A model generated the notes under the pieces. That model searched no databases. It was given only the letters and a program-made list of their open reading frames with translations, and was not told the DNA's origin. Both the position numbers and the translations under genes were made by a program. Below are positions 36,453 to 47,600 of a DNA stretch of 64,000 nucleotides, piece after piece (position 1 is the stretch's first letter; each line of letters starts with the position of its first letter). This stretch comes from Bartonella sp. ML70XJBT.G (lineage in GTDB: Bacteria > Pseudomonadota > Alphaproteobacteria > Rhizobiales > Rhizobiaceae). The DNA lies in contig NZ_JAQITA010000006.1 in the NCBI RefSeq assembly GCF_028618575.1, positions 1 to 64,000 of the forward strand, written 5' to 3'.

Positions 36453-38960
36453 TTATTGCTTTATCTCGTTGCTAAGAGCGCGTACAGCTCGCGCAGTCTC
36501 ACACTGTAATGCTTTTTTTGCTAAAATTTTCATATCTTCAAAACTATGAGCTTGTAAGCACGCTTTGACTGAAGCAATATCACAGGATATCATAGAAAGT
36601 TCATTAATTCCCAATCCTGTCAAGATCATTGCTGCAAAAGGATCGCCAGCCATGCCACCACAAACACTAACCCAACACTCGTGTTTTGCTGCACCTTGAA
36701 CCGTTTGATGTATCATGCGTAAAACTGCTGGATCAAGACTATCCGCTTCAGCAACGAGATAAGGATTTTGTCTATCAACAGCCATTGTATATTGTGTTAA
36801 GTCGTTGGTTCCAATCGAAAAAAAATCAACATAAGCACTTAAAATATCTGCCATAATGGCAGCCGCTGGAACTTCAATCATAATACCAAGTTTTAATTTT
36901 GGTGCATCAATATCGTTGCGAATTTCTTCTGTGATCTTTTTTATAGCAAAAATTTCTGAAACAGACATGACCATTGGAAACAGAATCCATAAATCTCCAC
37001 CTTCTTTTGCAACTCGATAGAGAGCACGTAACTGAGGAACCAAAAGATCACGCCGTCGCAACAAAAGCCGCGTTCCCCTAATACCCAAAAAGGGATTGTC
37101 CTCTTTAGATAAATGTAAATGTTTAACCTGTTTATCCCCACCAATATCAAGTGCGCGAATAATTAATGGCTTATCTCCTAGAGCTGCAATCATCGCACGG
37201 TATACATCAAATTGGGCGTCTTCATCTGGAATATGTGGACTATCTAAAAACAAAAATTCTGTACGCATGAGCCCAACACCCTCAGCCCCCAAATCTAGTG
37301 CAATAGGAACCTGATTTGCGTAGTTGACATTAGCCATGATACGAATTCTTTGGCCATCTGTTGTTTGTACTGGTAATTTACACACACCTATCTCATAGTC
37401 ACGCTTTTGCATGACAATACGCATCTGCCTTTGAGCATCTTCAATATCTTCAGGAGCAGGATCAAGATAAATAAACCCGTTATCGCCATCAATAATCGCT
37501 TCGATACCACACTCAACTGATAAAACATCTACACCCATAGCGACAACCATAGGAATACCAAGGGTACGCGCCAAAATAGACGTATGAGAGAGTGGACCTC
37601 CCCATGCTGTTGCTACCCCTTGTACTTTTGTACAATCAAGCTGTGCTACATCGGAAGGAGAAAGGTCATCCGTAACAAGAATAACATCACGTGGAATATC
37701 ATTTAAAAAGAATGATCTATAGGATGGATTGATTTCTCCTAAAACACGACGACCAACATCAATTAAATTAACAGCACGTCCTGCTAATATAGGATTATCT
37801 ATCTTAGAGAACATATCTGCAAATTGCTGAACTGCTCTATCCCAAGACCAAGCGACACCATGACCTTCTGCCATAAAACGATAAGCCTGAGCTATCAAAT
37901 TTTCATCTTCAAGCAAAACCATTTGTGCAGAAAAAATCGCAGCCGAATTTGCACCCATACGCGCTGTAATATCAGCAATCACAGATGCCATTTTATGTTT
38001 TGTTTTTGTAAGAGCATTTTCAAGACACGATGCACCAGCTGCAAAACCTATGGGCTGATCTATGATGGAAATATCATTTTTCTTTAAAACAAAAATCTTG
38101 CCAAAAGCTAACCCTGAACTTGCCCCAACACCAGAGATCTCTTTTTGTCTGAAACGTGGATACCAACCATGAAAAGTCTTTGTTTGAGATTCCATTTCTC
38201 TCACCATACACTTTTCACTTATACTCACTTGCTTCACAACGGAAATCGCATTCTCAAGAAGTTGTGTACCTTCTACAGCATCCGTTGAAAAAATGAGAAC
38301 ATCACCGTTTTTTGCCCCTAATTGCAATAAACCAACCAAATTTTTCATTTCAACGGCATATTGACCGTGGCGAACTCTGATAGAACTTTGCGCTTTTTTC
38401 GCAAAATCAACCCAAAGAGAGGCTGGACGCGCATGAAGACCACTTGGATAATCTAACGTCCATGCTTGACACACTGAAAGATCACCTATAGACGCTTTCC
38501 CTATCTTCATATCCTGACCAAAAAGAGTTGTGACAATCTGTTGTTTATCACCAGTTGTTAAAAGTGTTTCAAGCCGTTCCTTATCAAATAAAAGATGTGT
38601 TAACTGTTGGCAAATGTCTCTATAGCGATCCGCACAAGCAGCAATGGCAATAACCAAACGCGCCTTATTTCCATCCCACCACTCAACACCAGCAGGAATC
38701 TGTATAACAGCAATAGCATCCCTGATGATCAAATCACCACTTTCAAACATTCCGTGGGGAATTGCTATACCATTCCCAAACCAAGTATTTGTTATTGCTT
38801 CACGTTTGAGCATACTTGCTAGATAACATTTGTTAACGGCACCAACCTGCACAAGCAATTCAGCAGCAGCATGGATCACATCATGCTTATGATCAAAAGT
38901 AGCTGCAAGCTGTACAGATCTAATAGACAAGATTCCACTCTCATTAAAATCTGTATCCAT
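36453..38960 (-). CDS. Fused phosphotransferase protein EIIA-HPr-EI (multiphosphoryl transfer protein), 835 aa
   Basis: Carries the whole soluble PTS phosphate relay from phosphoenolpyruvate in one chain. Residues about 1-150 are a fructose/mannitol-type EIIA with the active His in GIAIPHG (His69). Residues about 165-250 are HPr with YPSGLHARPAS (His176). From about 275 it is Enzyme I: SGVGASSGLAFG, phosphohistidine segment GGPLSHTSILAR (His459), PEP-site segments RTEFLF and SIGTNDLTQY, and SVCGGMAGDP with the catalytic Cys. I place the start at ATG 38960, with GAGGA/AGAGG upstream; longer in-frame starts exist at 38984 and 39005. Cytoplasmic. No EIIB/EIIC sugar permease lies nearby, so the phosphate acceptor is not visible here. 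Confidence 0.92.
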   Translation of the reverse strand: MDTDFNESGILSIRSVQLAATFDHKHDVIHAAAELLVQVGAVNKCYLASMLKREAITNTWFGNGIAIPHGMFESGDLIIRDAIAVIQIPAGVEWWDGNKARLVIAIAACADRYRDICQQLTHLLFDKERLETLLTTGDKQQIVTTLFGQDMKIGKASIGDLSVCQAWTLDYPSGLHARPASLWVDFAKKAQSSIRVRHGQYAVEMKNLVGLLQLGAKNGDVLIFSTDAVEGTQLLENAISVVKQVSISEKCMVREMESQTKTFHGWYPRFRQKEISGVGASSGLAFGKIFVLKKNDISIIDQPIGFAAGASCLENALTKTKHKMASVIADITARMGANSAAIFSAQMVLLEDENLIAQAYRFMAEGHGVAWSWDRAVQQFADMFSKIDNPILAGRAVNLIDVGRRVLGEINPSYRSFFLNDIPRDVILVTDDLSPSDVAQLDCTKVQGVATAWGGPLSHTSILARTLGIPMVVAMGVDVLSVECGIEAIIDGDNGFIYLDPAPEDIEDAQRQMRIVMQKRDYEIGVCKLPVQTTDGQRIRIMANVNYANQVPIALDLGAEGVGLMRTEFLFLDSPHIPDEDAQFDVYRAMIAALGDKPLIIRALDIGGDKQVKHLHLSKEDNPFLGIRGTRLLLRRRDLLVPQLRALYRVAKEGGDLWILFPMVMSVSEIFAIKKITEEIRNDIDAPKLKLGIMIEVPAAAIMADILSAYVDFFSIGTNDLTQYTMAVDRQNPYLVAEADSLDPAVLRMIHQTVQGAAKHECWVSVCGGMAGDPFAAMILTGLGINELSMISCDIASVKACLQAHSFEDMKILAKKALQCETARAVRALSNEIKQ

Positions 38961-40229
38961 TGCCTCTACTTCCTCACATCTCATAATGAATCTAAACTGC
39001 CTCACATTTAAGTATAAATATGTTTGATCAATTTCATGCCAAAGCCGCAGTTCCCAAAAAGATAAATGATAAATAACACTACAATTTGCTTCTGGTATAC
39101 CAAAGATAACTTAAGCAAAGTGTTTAAATACCCCAACATGACTGATTCAATAATTGGAGAACAACGGCACCCAAATTGCCCTAAAACTATCATAGGCAAA
39201 TATGCTTCTTCTTCTGTTTCTGTACTTCACAAAGACAAATGTCCCACTCTTGACATACCCACTTACGAAAAAACTCTTTTTAAAATGCTCCCACACTCCA
39301 AGTTACCCTCTATAACTTGTTATTATTCCCCATACAAAGAAAGCAACTCCCCAATTATCCGCAACTTTAACTGATCTCCCTTCAACTAAACAAGCCATAT
39401 TTCTCTCTGATCCAGTACGGAATCACAAATGCCTACACATCATTTCCCTCTTTAAAATCCGACGTCGCTAAATATCTCATAACATAAAATCCTCAACATA
39501 TCACTTTAATGATATCATATGTTTTCCCTTCTCAAATCAATACTGCAACCCCATAGCCCCCTCTGTCTACGTCCCAATTCAGTATTTCTCCCTAAAAGTG
39601 TGTGAGATCGCTAAAGAAAAAAATTATAAAACGGAAAACGCTTTTAGCTTAGATCAATCTTCTCTTAAATACTAATAGAGTTTATGTTCATAACATGCCA
39701 TAATAGATAGATCAAAAAAACTCGATATCACTGATTACATACCAGTCATTTCGATCATCTCAAACCACGCTTCCTTAAAGGTGATTTCCTCTCTTCTAGA
39801 TTGTTCTTCCCTAAAAATATTTCATTTCAAAATTGTTTTGATCAACATTTTGTATAACCTATTTTACATATTTTTTCTCTCTCAAATGGATAACCTCATC
39901 ACTATCTATAACCGTTTAAAGAATATTTATGTACACCCTTAACCTCTACAAATTTATTCACCCTTACCCAAATGATCATGCAAATATTCCCATAAAATTT
40001 CTCTAAAATTCTCTGAAAATATAAATTATTGAGCACTTTTTGCACGTCAAAAGAAAAAAACTTCTCACTGCTATCATACACCAATTTATCAGGAAATTCT
40101 ATCACCGTATCAATGTCTTCATTACAAACTCAATAGAGTCGTCATTTTTTCATTATTTGAGGAATAATAATTGCCTAAATTCTACCTTTGCAATTATCTA
40201 CATGCTTCTGTGTTCATTATACTATCAAC
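38961..40229. other. 1.27 kb gene-free region
   Basis: AT-rich between the PTS gene and the rplU-rpmA terminator. ORFs of 60-100 codons on both strands overlap each other and show no motifs. It must contain the PTS gene promoter. Nothing else recognised. Confidence 0.4.
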
Positions 40230-40267
40230 AAAAAAGGAAAGACAGTATCCTATCTTTCCTTTTTTTT
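40230..40267. terminator. Terminator of rplU-rpmA
   Basis: Perfect 12-bp hairpin AAAAAGGAAAGA (40231-40242) with TCTTTCCTTTTT (40253-40264), flanked by A- and T-runs, so it can work in both directions. It lies about 65 bases past the rpmA stop. Confidence 0.85.
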
Positions 40268-40330
40268 AAGATTCATAATCTTACTACTAACTTCCAATGA
40301 AATATTGGCTTATACAGAGAATATTATAAT

Positions 40331-40600
40331 CTATTCGGGCGCCTCTACCACAGGAATGACGGAAACATAGGAACGGTTATTGGCTTTTCTTTGAAAAGAA
40401 ACCACGCCATTTGACAGTGCAAAAAGGGTATGGTCTTTTCCAATACCAACATTGTTACCAGGATGCCAGCGTGTACCACGCTGGCGAATAATAATATTTC
40501 CAGCGACAACGGCTTCACCACCAAATTTTTTAACGCCAAGACGTTTCGATTCTGAATCGCGGCCATTACGTGAGGAACCACCAGCTTTTTTATGTGCCAT
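40331..40600 (-). CDS. rpmA: 50S ribosomal protein L27, 89 aa
   Basis: Large-subunit protein near the peptidyl-transferase centre. [16 protein letters not shown] at the N-terminus and [24 protein letters not shown] in pieces identify it; length is normal. Start 40600 follows GGAG. It lies 12 bases after rplU, the usual rplU-rpmA operon. Confidence 0.98.
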   Translation of the reverse strand: MAHKKAGGSSRNGRDSESKRLGVKKFGGEAVVAGNIIIRQRGTRWHPGNNVGIGKDHTLFALSNGVVSFQRKANNRSYVSVIPVVEAPE

Positions 40601-40612
40601 GGACGTTCTCCT

Positions 40613-41095
40613 TTAATCTTCTTTACTCTTTGATGCTACAGCCGCTTTTTTTGGCGGCATAGTCTTTTTTTCAGCTGCCTTCTTAGCTGTTTTTTTAACA
40701 GAAACATCCGCTTTTGTTTCTTCTTTTAATGCAGTTGCTTCTTCTTTAATTGGTTTTGCTGCTGCTTTTTTAGGTTTTGCACCACCCATTAACACTTCTA
40801 AAATACGCAGTGTTGTTAGCTCTTGGCGATGACCACGCGTACGTTTCGAATTTTGACGACGGCGCTTCTTAAATGCAATAACCTTACGTCCACGTATTTG
40901 CTCTACAATTTCAGCCGTAACTAAAGCACCCGCAACAACAGGAGAACCAATAACCGCATCACCCTCTTGCCCTACCATCAATACATCATTAAATTCAATG
41001 ATATCACCGGCAGTGCCAATAATTTTTTCAACTCTCACCACTTGGTTAGCAACAACGCGGTATTGCTTACCACCGGTTTTAATGACTGCGAACAT
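40613..41095 (-). CDS. rplU: 50S ribosomal protein L21 with long basic tail, 160 aa
   Basis: Residues 1-102 are a normal L21 ([28 protein letters not shown], the 23S rRNA-binding stretch). Residues about 105-160 form a low-complexity tail of Lys, Ala and Glu ([14 protein letters not shown] and similar), giving about 55 residues more than the roughly 103 of E. coli L21. Such tails occur in some alphaproteobacterial L21 proteins. First gene of the rplU-rpmA pair. Confidence 0.97.
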   Translation of the reverse strand: MFAVIKTGGKQYRVVANQVVRVEKIIGTAGDIIEFNDVLMVGQEGDAVIGSPVVAGALVTAEIVEQIRGRKVIAFKKRRRQNSKRTRGHRQELTTLRILEVLMGGAKPKKAAAKPIKEEATALKEETKADVSVKKTAKKAAEKKTMPPKKAAVASKSKED

Positions 41096-41393
41096 TTTTT
41101 ATCCTTTCGTTCACTCCAGCTCTTATTTGACTCTTATTGAATTTCTACCTTATTAATAAGAAAAAATAGGCCGCTTTTTATCAGTCGTAATAGATTTTAA
41201 AAGAAGGACAAAATACCCTTCAAACACAAATATGCGCAGATTTCTCCACGCTTGTATTTTGCGTATATGACCGAATTTCTCTTCTCTGTCAATAAAGTCA
41301 TACAAAAAAACAAAAAAAGGGTTGTACTAGGAGAGATTGAAGTTTATCTACCCGTCATATACTTAAATAGTGCAAATCTTGTTGTACTTTTAC

Positions 41394-41483
41394 GGAGAGA
41401 TGGCTGAGTGGTTGAAAGCACCGCACTCGAAATGCGGCATAGGGGCAACTCTATCGGGGGTTCAAATCCCTCTCTCTCCGCCA
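41394..41483 (+). tRNA. tRNA-Ser(CGA)
   Basis: 90 bases with encoded CCA. Acceptor GGAGAGA/TCTCTCC; anticodon stem CCGCA/TGCGG with loop CTCGAAA, anticodon CGA; long variable arm; T arm GGTTCAAATCC. Class II serine tRNA. Confidence 0.95.
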
Positions 41484-41854
41484 GAGCACTCAATAAAGTG
41501 TTCTTTTTAAATATTTTAATGCATATAGCTTTTATAGCTTGCCGGCAGATTTTGTACCAATTTATTTTTTTCAAAGAGTTTTTTAAGGGGCTCTCAAAGG
41601 ATCTTCAGAAACCTTTCAAAGATCATTTAAAATCCCTTTAACAAGTCTTTTTTCTTTTAAAGGTCGCAATTTTTGAGAGTAGGTCATCAGCAGGAATCGT
41701 ATTATAGGAAACACATTATTTGAGAAGCAGCATGCATAAAATATGATTTCTTTTAGCATAAACTGGCGTGATAGCTTTTTCGATTTTCAGTACGTTATTA
41801 AAAAACAAAAGAAAATTTGAAGAATCGGTCAAGTTGACCGAATTGCATTTCAAT
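41484..41854. other. Intergenic, no gene seen
   Basis: About 370 bases; short ORFs only run on from the tRNA region and are not supported. Confidence 0.35.
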
Positions 41855-42244
41855 TTAATCTAGTGGACAAACACGAATAATATGGCCGTCGGGATCTTTG
41901 ATGAGGAAGGTACGTCCGAATATGTCAGTATAGGGTTCCTTCAAGACATTTATCTCAACGGTGGTTTGCTCTTGCCATTCCGCATAGAGTTTATCTACAT
42001 CCTCTCCATGAGGCAACATAATGCCAATTTCTGAAAAACGAGGCACATTTTCCTCAGGTGCATCGCCCCCAGACCAAAGTGCAAAGAGTGCATCACCCGA
42101 AGAAGCAAATGCAACATAGCGTGGCGAGATGAATACAGGCTCCTTCTTGAAGATGAATTTGTAAAAAGCGGTAGAATGCTCTACGTTTGATACGTATACC
42201 AATTGTAGATTTGGCGTAACAGGATAAGTAGGAATATTGCTCAT
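41855..42244 (-). CDS. VOC-superfamily (glyoxalase/bleomycin-resistance fold) protein, 129 aa
   Basis: One vicinal-oxygen-chelate domain made of two beta-alpha-beta-beta-beta halves: first half LQLVYVSNVEHSTAFYKFIF to FALWSGG, second half SEIGIMLPHGEDVDKLYAEW to TFLIKDPDGHIIRVCPLD. The ending KDPDGHIIRV is the family's hallmark. Homologues include glyoxalases, drug-binding resistance proteins and enzymes of unknown role; this one lacks a clear set of four metal ligands that I can name. Single gene, cytoplasmic. Confidence 0.85.
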   Translation of the reverse strand: MSNIPTYPVTPNLQLVYVSNVEHSTAFYKFIFKKEPVFISPRYVAFASSGDALFALWSGGDAPEENVPRFSEIGIMLPHGEDVDKLYAEWQEQTTVEINVLKEPYTDIFGRTFLIKDPDGHIIRVCPLD

Positions 42245-42838
42245 AAATTCTCCGTGATTTAGTAGCTGTTGCTTGACACGATATACCTATTCGAGAATCT
42301 TTCAACAAGAGTTTATCATGCTTCCGTTCGCAGTGGGCTCTACTGATATATTTTTACTCGCTTATTGCTCGAAGCCGCTACTTTATAGTCTTTTCTAACC
42401 TGATTTTGCCACCAATATAAACAGCAGCTGGTGTGATAGGATCAACGGATTTTAATTTGTATAATTCCTCGTTGTTTTCATTTTCTGCTGTTAAAATTTA
42501 ATTTAGCAAACAATGTATGAATGATAAATGTACATAAAATGGTGAATTATCACGCATTATTTTGATTTATAATGGAAATTTATCTTTTCGCATGTTGAAT
42601 GAAAGTTTCGAATATTGTAAAATTCCCTCATTTAAAACTTTCTTATTTATTTTGAATCAAGCAAAATCATCTGTAGATCAGAACAAAAATGAGCGTATGA
42701 ATTAAGAAATAAAAATGCTCTTTATAAATTAATAAATGTAAGGGTTATCGCGATATTTTGAGCGCGCAAATAGAATGATGTTGCTGTTGCCTAACACCCT
42801 CATAGATGTAAAGATGAAGGTACACAATGGATTATGCG
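42245..42838. other. Intergenic, no gene seen
   Basis: About 590 AT-rich bases between the VOC gene and pgi. No supported ORF or RNA. Confidence 0.4.
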
Positions 42839-44503
42839 TTATTTTGCACGTCTTGCCTGAATATGTGCTAACAATCCCAATGTCGAGCTATCGCGTTTAT
42901 CTGCTTTATTTTCTCCGCGAAGTATTGGTAACAATTCATCTGCTAATTCTTTACCAAGCTCAACACCCCATTGATCAAATGAATTAATGTTCATTAAAAT
43001 CCCTTCAACAAAAATACGATGCTCATAAAGTGCAATGAGACGACCAAGTGCAAAAGGTGTCAATAAATCCTGAAGCAACATAATACTAGGGCGGTTTCCT
43101 GCAAAGCTTCTATGACGTGCTAAATTATCCGCTTCGCACGTATCAATGCTCTTTTTTAAAAGGATACGCCGCGTATCTTCAACACTGCGTCCTTTCATTA
43201 AGGCTTTTGATTGTGCTAAGCAGTTCGCTACCAACATATCATGCATAGGATGTAAATTGTGCTCATGACCTTTTATAAACAAAATAAATTCTACAGGAAT
43301 AACATCTGTTCCTTGATGCAGAAGCTGAAAAAAAGCATGTTGACAATTGGTTCCTGAATCACCCCAAACAACTGGACCACTTGAAAAATTTAATGGTTTG
43401 CCTTCTAAAGAAACTTGCTTACCATTTGATTCCATATCAAGTTGCTGTAAATAAGCTGGAAAATGCTCCAAACGTTGTGCATAGGGAATAATAGCACGTG
43501 ATGAATAACCACAAATAACACGATGCCAAAATCCTAAAAGTGCGAAGCGAATAGGAATATTTTTATGGAAAGGCATTGTCTTAAAATGTTGATCCATTTG
43601 CAAAGCGCCTTGGAGAAACTGACGAAAATTACGCCCCCCTATCGCTAACATCACAACAAGACCAACAGCTGACCAAATGGAATAACGCCCTCCAACCCAA
43701 TCCCAAAATTGAAAAACTTTCGAAGAATCTATGCCAAATTCCTCTACTTTATCAAGAACACTCGAAACAGCAACAAAATGCGTACAAACAGCTTTTTCTC
43801 CTAAATGTGAACGAATCCATTGGCGTGCAACTTGAGCATTTGCCATTGTTTCAGCCGTTGTAAAAGTTTTAGAAGCAATGATAAATAACGTTGTTGCCGG
43901 ATTCAAAACAGAGAGAACATCAAAAATATCTGCACTATCCGCATTAGAAACAAAATGACAATGGGGACCATCATGATAAGGTTTTAATGCACATGTAACC
44001 ATCACCGGTCCAAGATCAGAACCACCAATACCAATATTGACAATATCGGTTATCTTCTCACCACTGTGCCCCTTATAGCTGCCATCACGCACTCTTTCAG
44101 AAAATCTTTCCATATCATGGAGAACAGCTTGAATATCCTGAATCAAATCATGACCATCCAACATGAAAACTTCATCAGCAGGTAAACGGAGTGCAATATG
44201 AAGAACTGAGCGCTTTTCCGTTGTATTAATCGCCTGCCCTGAAAACATTGCTTCACGTTTGCCGAACACATCTGCTGCAACAGCCAAATCATCTAGGAGT
44301 TTCAATGTGTTAAACGTTACGCCACATTTTGAAAAATCAAAAAGGAGATCATCAAGTTTTAAAGAAAAATGAGAAAAACGCTGTTTATCTTCCAAAAAAT
44401 GCTTACGGATGTCACTCACATCATCCTTCGTAGCGTGTTCTCTTAAAGCCTTCAAAATCCCCTCAAAAGCTTTCTCGTTCCGCAGCGATAAACGATCTTT
44501 CAT
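42839..44503 (-). CDS. pgi: Glucose-6-phosphate isomerase, 554 aa
   Basis: Interconverts glucose-6-phosphate and fructose-6-phosphate. Family signatures are visible: DIVNIGIGGSDLGPVM, IIASKTFTTAETM, GGRYSIWSAVGL, VVWGDSGTNCQHAF and the C-terminal FDQWGVELGKELA. Length is normal. I start at ATG 44503 (MKDRLSLRNEKAF) with GGGA upstream; a TTG nine codons earlier is in frame. Likely used for gluconeogenic or pentose-phosphate supply of sugar phosphates. The RND pump gene ends 193 bases upstream on the same strand. Confidence 0.97.
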   Translation of the reverse strand: MKDRLSLRNEKAFEGILKALREHATKDDVSDIRKHFLEDKQRFSHFSLKLDDLLFDFSKCGVTFNTLKLLDDLAVAADVFGKREAMFSGQAINTTEKRSVLHIALRLPADEVFMLDGHDLIQDIQAVLHDMERFSERVRDGSYKGHSGEKITDIVNIGIGGSDLGPVMVTCALKPYHDGPHCHFVSNADSADIFDVLSVLNPATTLFIIASKTFTTAETMANAQVARQWIRSHLGEKAVCTHFVAVSSVLDKVEEFGIDSSKVFQFWDWVGGRYSIWSAVGLVVMLAIGGRNFRQFLQGALQMDQHFKTMPFHKNIPIRFALLGFWHRVICGYSSRAIIPYAQRLEHFPAYLQQLDMESNGKQVSLEGKPLNFSSGPVVWGDSGTNCQHAFFQLLHQGTDVIPVEFILFIKGHEHNLHPMHDMLVANCLAQSKALMKGRSVEDTRRILLKKSIDTCEADNLARHRSFAGNRPSIMLLQDLLTPFALGRLIALYEHRIFVEGILMNINSFDQWGVELGKELADELLPILRGENKADKRDSSTLGLLAHIQARRAK

Positions 44504-44695
44504 GGATTTATCCCGTACAGTTATTGACAATAAAATCTACACACAAAATGCATCATAAAACAGCGAATACCTCCTTTATTGCTTATCCTTTTAATGCTCA
44601 CATACAAAATGAAAGGATCAAAAGGAGAACGATAAGATCCGAAAACGACATTTTTAAAACAAATAAAAAACTTCTCAATCTCTTTATAAAATGTA

Positions 44696-47600
44696 TCATT
44701 CAACTTGGCTAAGTTCTCTTGTTAGACGTACCGCTTCTTCTGCTTTTGATTTTACAAAATGTCCAAGAAAAAGGTAAACAACCGGTGTGACATACAACGT
44801 AAAAATAGTTGCTAAACCCAAACCACCAACAATAACCCAACCTAAAGCTACACGTGCTTCTGCACCCGCACCCTTGGCTAACACCAAAGGAATCCCTCCT
44901 AAAATGGCACAAATCATGGTCATACAAACCGGACGAAGACGAATATTGGCCGCTTCTTCTACGGCTGCACGAACAGTTTTGCCTTGATCTCGTAATTGAT
45001 CTGCAAACTCAACAATGAGAATACCATTTTTGGCCATCACTCCAATCAACAAAATCAAGCCAATTTGACTATAAATATTAAGGCTAACACCGCTCAACAA
45101 CATCGCAATCACAGCACAACCAATCCCTAATGGTACGGTCGCCATGATAATAAATCCTGAAACAAAACTTTCAAATTGTGCGGCTAAAACCAAGAGGATA
45201 ATTATAAAGGCAATTCCAAAAACAATCATAAAATTGGAAGATGTTTCATCAAGTGTTGCCGCCTCCCCTAAAGGTACCACATAATTTCCTTTTGATAACA
45301 AAGGAGCAGCAATTTTTTGTACAGTCTGATAAGCATCCCCTAAAACAACACCTGGAGCAAGATTAGCACTTAAAACAACAGCACTCATACGTTTTTCCCG
45401 TTTTAATTGGGGCGCAATAGCTTTTTCATGTAAATTCGCAATGACTGATAAAGGAATATATTGATTTCCTTTTGTTTTTAAAAAAATATTTTCCAAATCA
45501 TGAGGACTTCTCATAGGATTCTTCCGCGATGTCAGTTTAACATCATAAGAATGATCATCCACATAAATGGAACCTATCTTTTTACCATCCAGCATCGCTT
45601 GTAATGTATTGCCTAAATTCGTGATATCAATCCCTAAATCTGCCGCTTTTTCTCGATTTATTTCAATAAAAAATTGCGGTTGCGTTGCATCAATAGTAAG
45701 ACGTGGACGAATAAAATGCGGATCAGCTTGTAGAGCACTCACAAGCTTATCAGCAATTGGCTGCAATTTTGTGTAATCATTGCCAAGAATTGCAAATTGT
45801 AATCCTTGCCCCGTTCCTCTCACACCTAAAGAATTTCCCTGCGCTGCAAACACCAAAACTGCTGGAAACTGTCTTACCTTTACATTAACATCTTCTACAA
45901 TCTCTTGTTGACTCCGCAAGCGTTTGTCCCAGGATGAAAGCAACAAAACTAAAAAAGCAGTATTAGGCGAACCACCAATCCCCGCAATAGAATAGCTATT
46001 AACAATCTCTCCAGCATCACGTAAAGGTTGTAAGCTTGCTTCAACCTGCTCTACTTGCTCATTGAGATATTGTGTTGAAATACCCTGTGGCCCATTAATG
46101 ACTAAAAAGATAAGAGCCCTGTCTTCTGCTGGTGTTAATTCTTGTTTGAGTTTCGTATAACCTCCAATACAAAGACAGGCAAAAATAAGCGAAACGAAAA
46201 CAACTGTCCAAGGCCTTTCTAAACATTTATGCAAACTATAAGCATACCATTTGCTAAAAAAAGAGCCTAATTTATCCAGAAAAGCAAAGTAATGTGCCTC
46301 TTCTCTATTACCCTCAACATGTCCTTTAAGAAAGCGTGAAGCTAACATGGGACAAAGCGTCAAAGCGACAATAGAAGAAAGAAGAATCGAAATTGCCAAG
46401 ACAAAACCAAATTCTCTAAAAAGTCCCCCTACTTGCCCAGGAAGAAATGAAATAGGCACAAAAACAGCAACGAGAGTCAATGTCGTTGCTAAAACAGCAA
46501 AAAATACTTCCCTTGTTCCTAACACTGCTGCAGCCCGAGAACCTAATCCCATATTACGCCACCGAACAATATTCTCAAGCACGACAATCGCGTCATCCAC
46601 TACGAGCCCTGTTGCTAAAACAAGTCCCAAAAATGTGAGAATATTTAACGAAAATCCTACAAGATAAATGGCAGCAATGGTACCAATCAAAGCAACAGGA
46701 ATCGATAAAGCAGGAATAAGCGTTACACGAATGTCTCTCAGAAAGAGAAAAATAACTAGGATAACGCTGAGAATAGCAATAACAAGGGCAACCTCAACCT
46801 CATGAAGTGCACTTTTAATAAAAAGTGCATCATCACTAATAACACTCATATGTACAGAAGAAGGAACAACAGTTTTGAGATGATCAAGAGCTTCTCGAAC
46901 ACCTTTAGAAATATTAAGGGTATTGGATTGTGCTTTACGCACAATTCCCAACCCAATGCCTGTCTTTCCATTGATACGAAGAATTACCGTTTCCACATCA
47001 GGTGATAGAGTAACACGCGCAACATCACCAAGATGCACATGTGGCTTTAAAACAACTTGTTCAAAAGCTTCTGATGTCGTTAAACGTGCGGTGGCACGTA
47101 CAATTAAAGTCTGCTTAGAATTACGTAATGACCCTACCGGTACATCCGTTGCCATATCAGCAAGTATACGTGAAATATCTGCTACAGTTAATCCATAGCT
47201 AGCAAGCTTTGCTTGATCAACATCAATCTGAAAAATCTTCGTACCAGCACTATCAACCTGGACATCACCAACACCATCAACAGCGGACAATGCATCAACA
47301 ATTTGATCATTTACAACCGTTGTTAAATCATCAATATTCATGATTGATGAAGTCACAACCAAATACATCATCGCGGCAGCATTCGAATCTGCTTTAATAA
47401 TCATAGGTGCATCAGCATTTTTGGGCAAAGTATAAGCAATACGAGAAAGAGCATCACGAATATCAGATGCTGCAATATTTAAATCAACACCAACATTAAA
47501 ATGGACCTCTACACGAGAACGACCAAAAGAAGAACTTGAAGAAATCGTTTTAACACCTGAAACACGAGCAACAGCATCTTCTATAACTCTGGTAATTTCT

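Noticed and set aside
41344..41641. ORFs reading through tRNA-Ser(CGA) on both strands
   Set aside because: They translate the tRNA gene itself.
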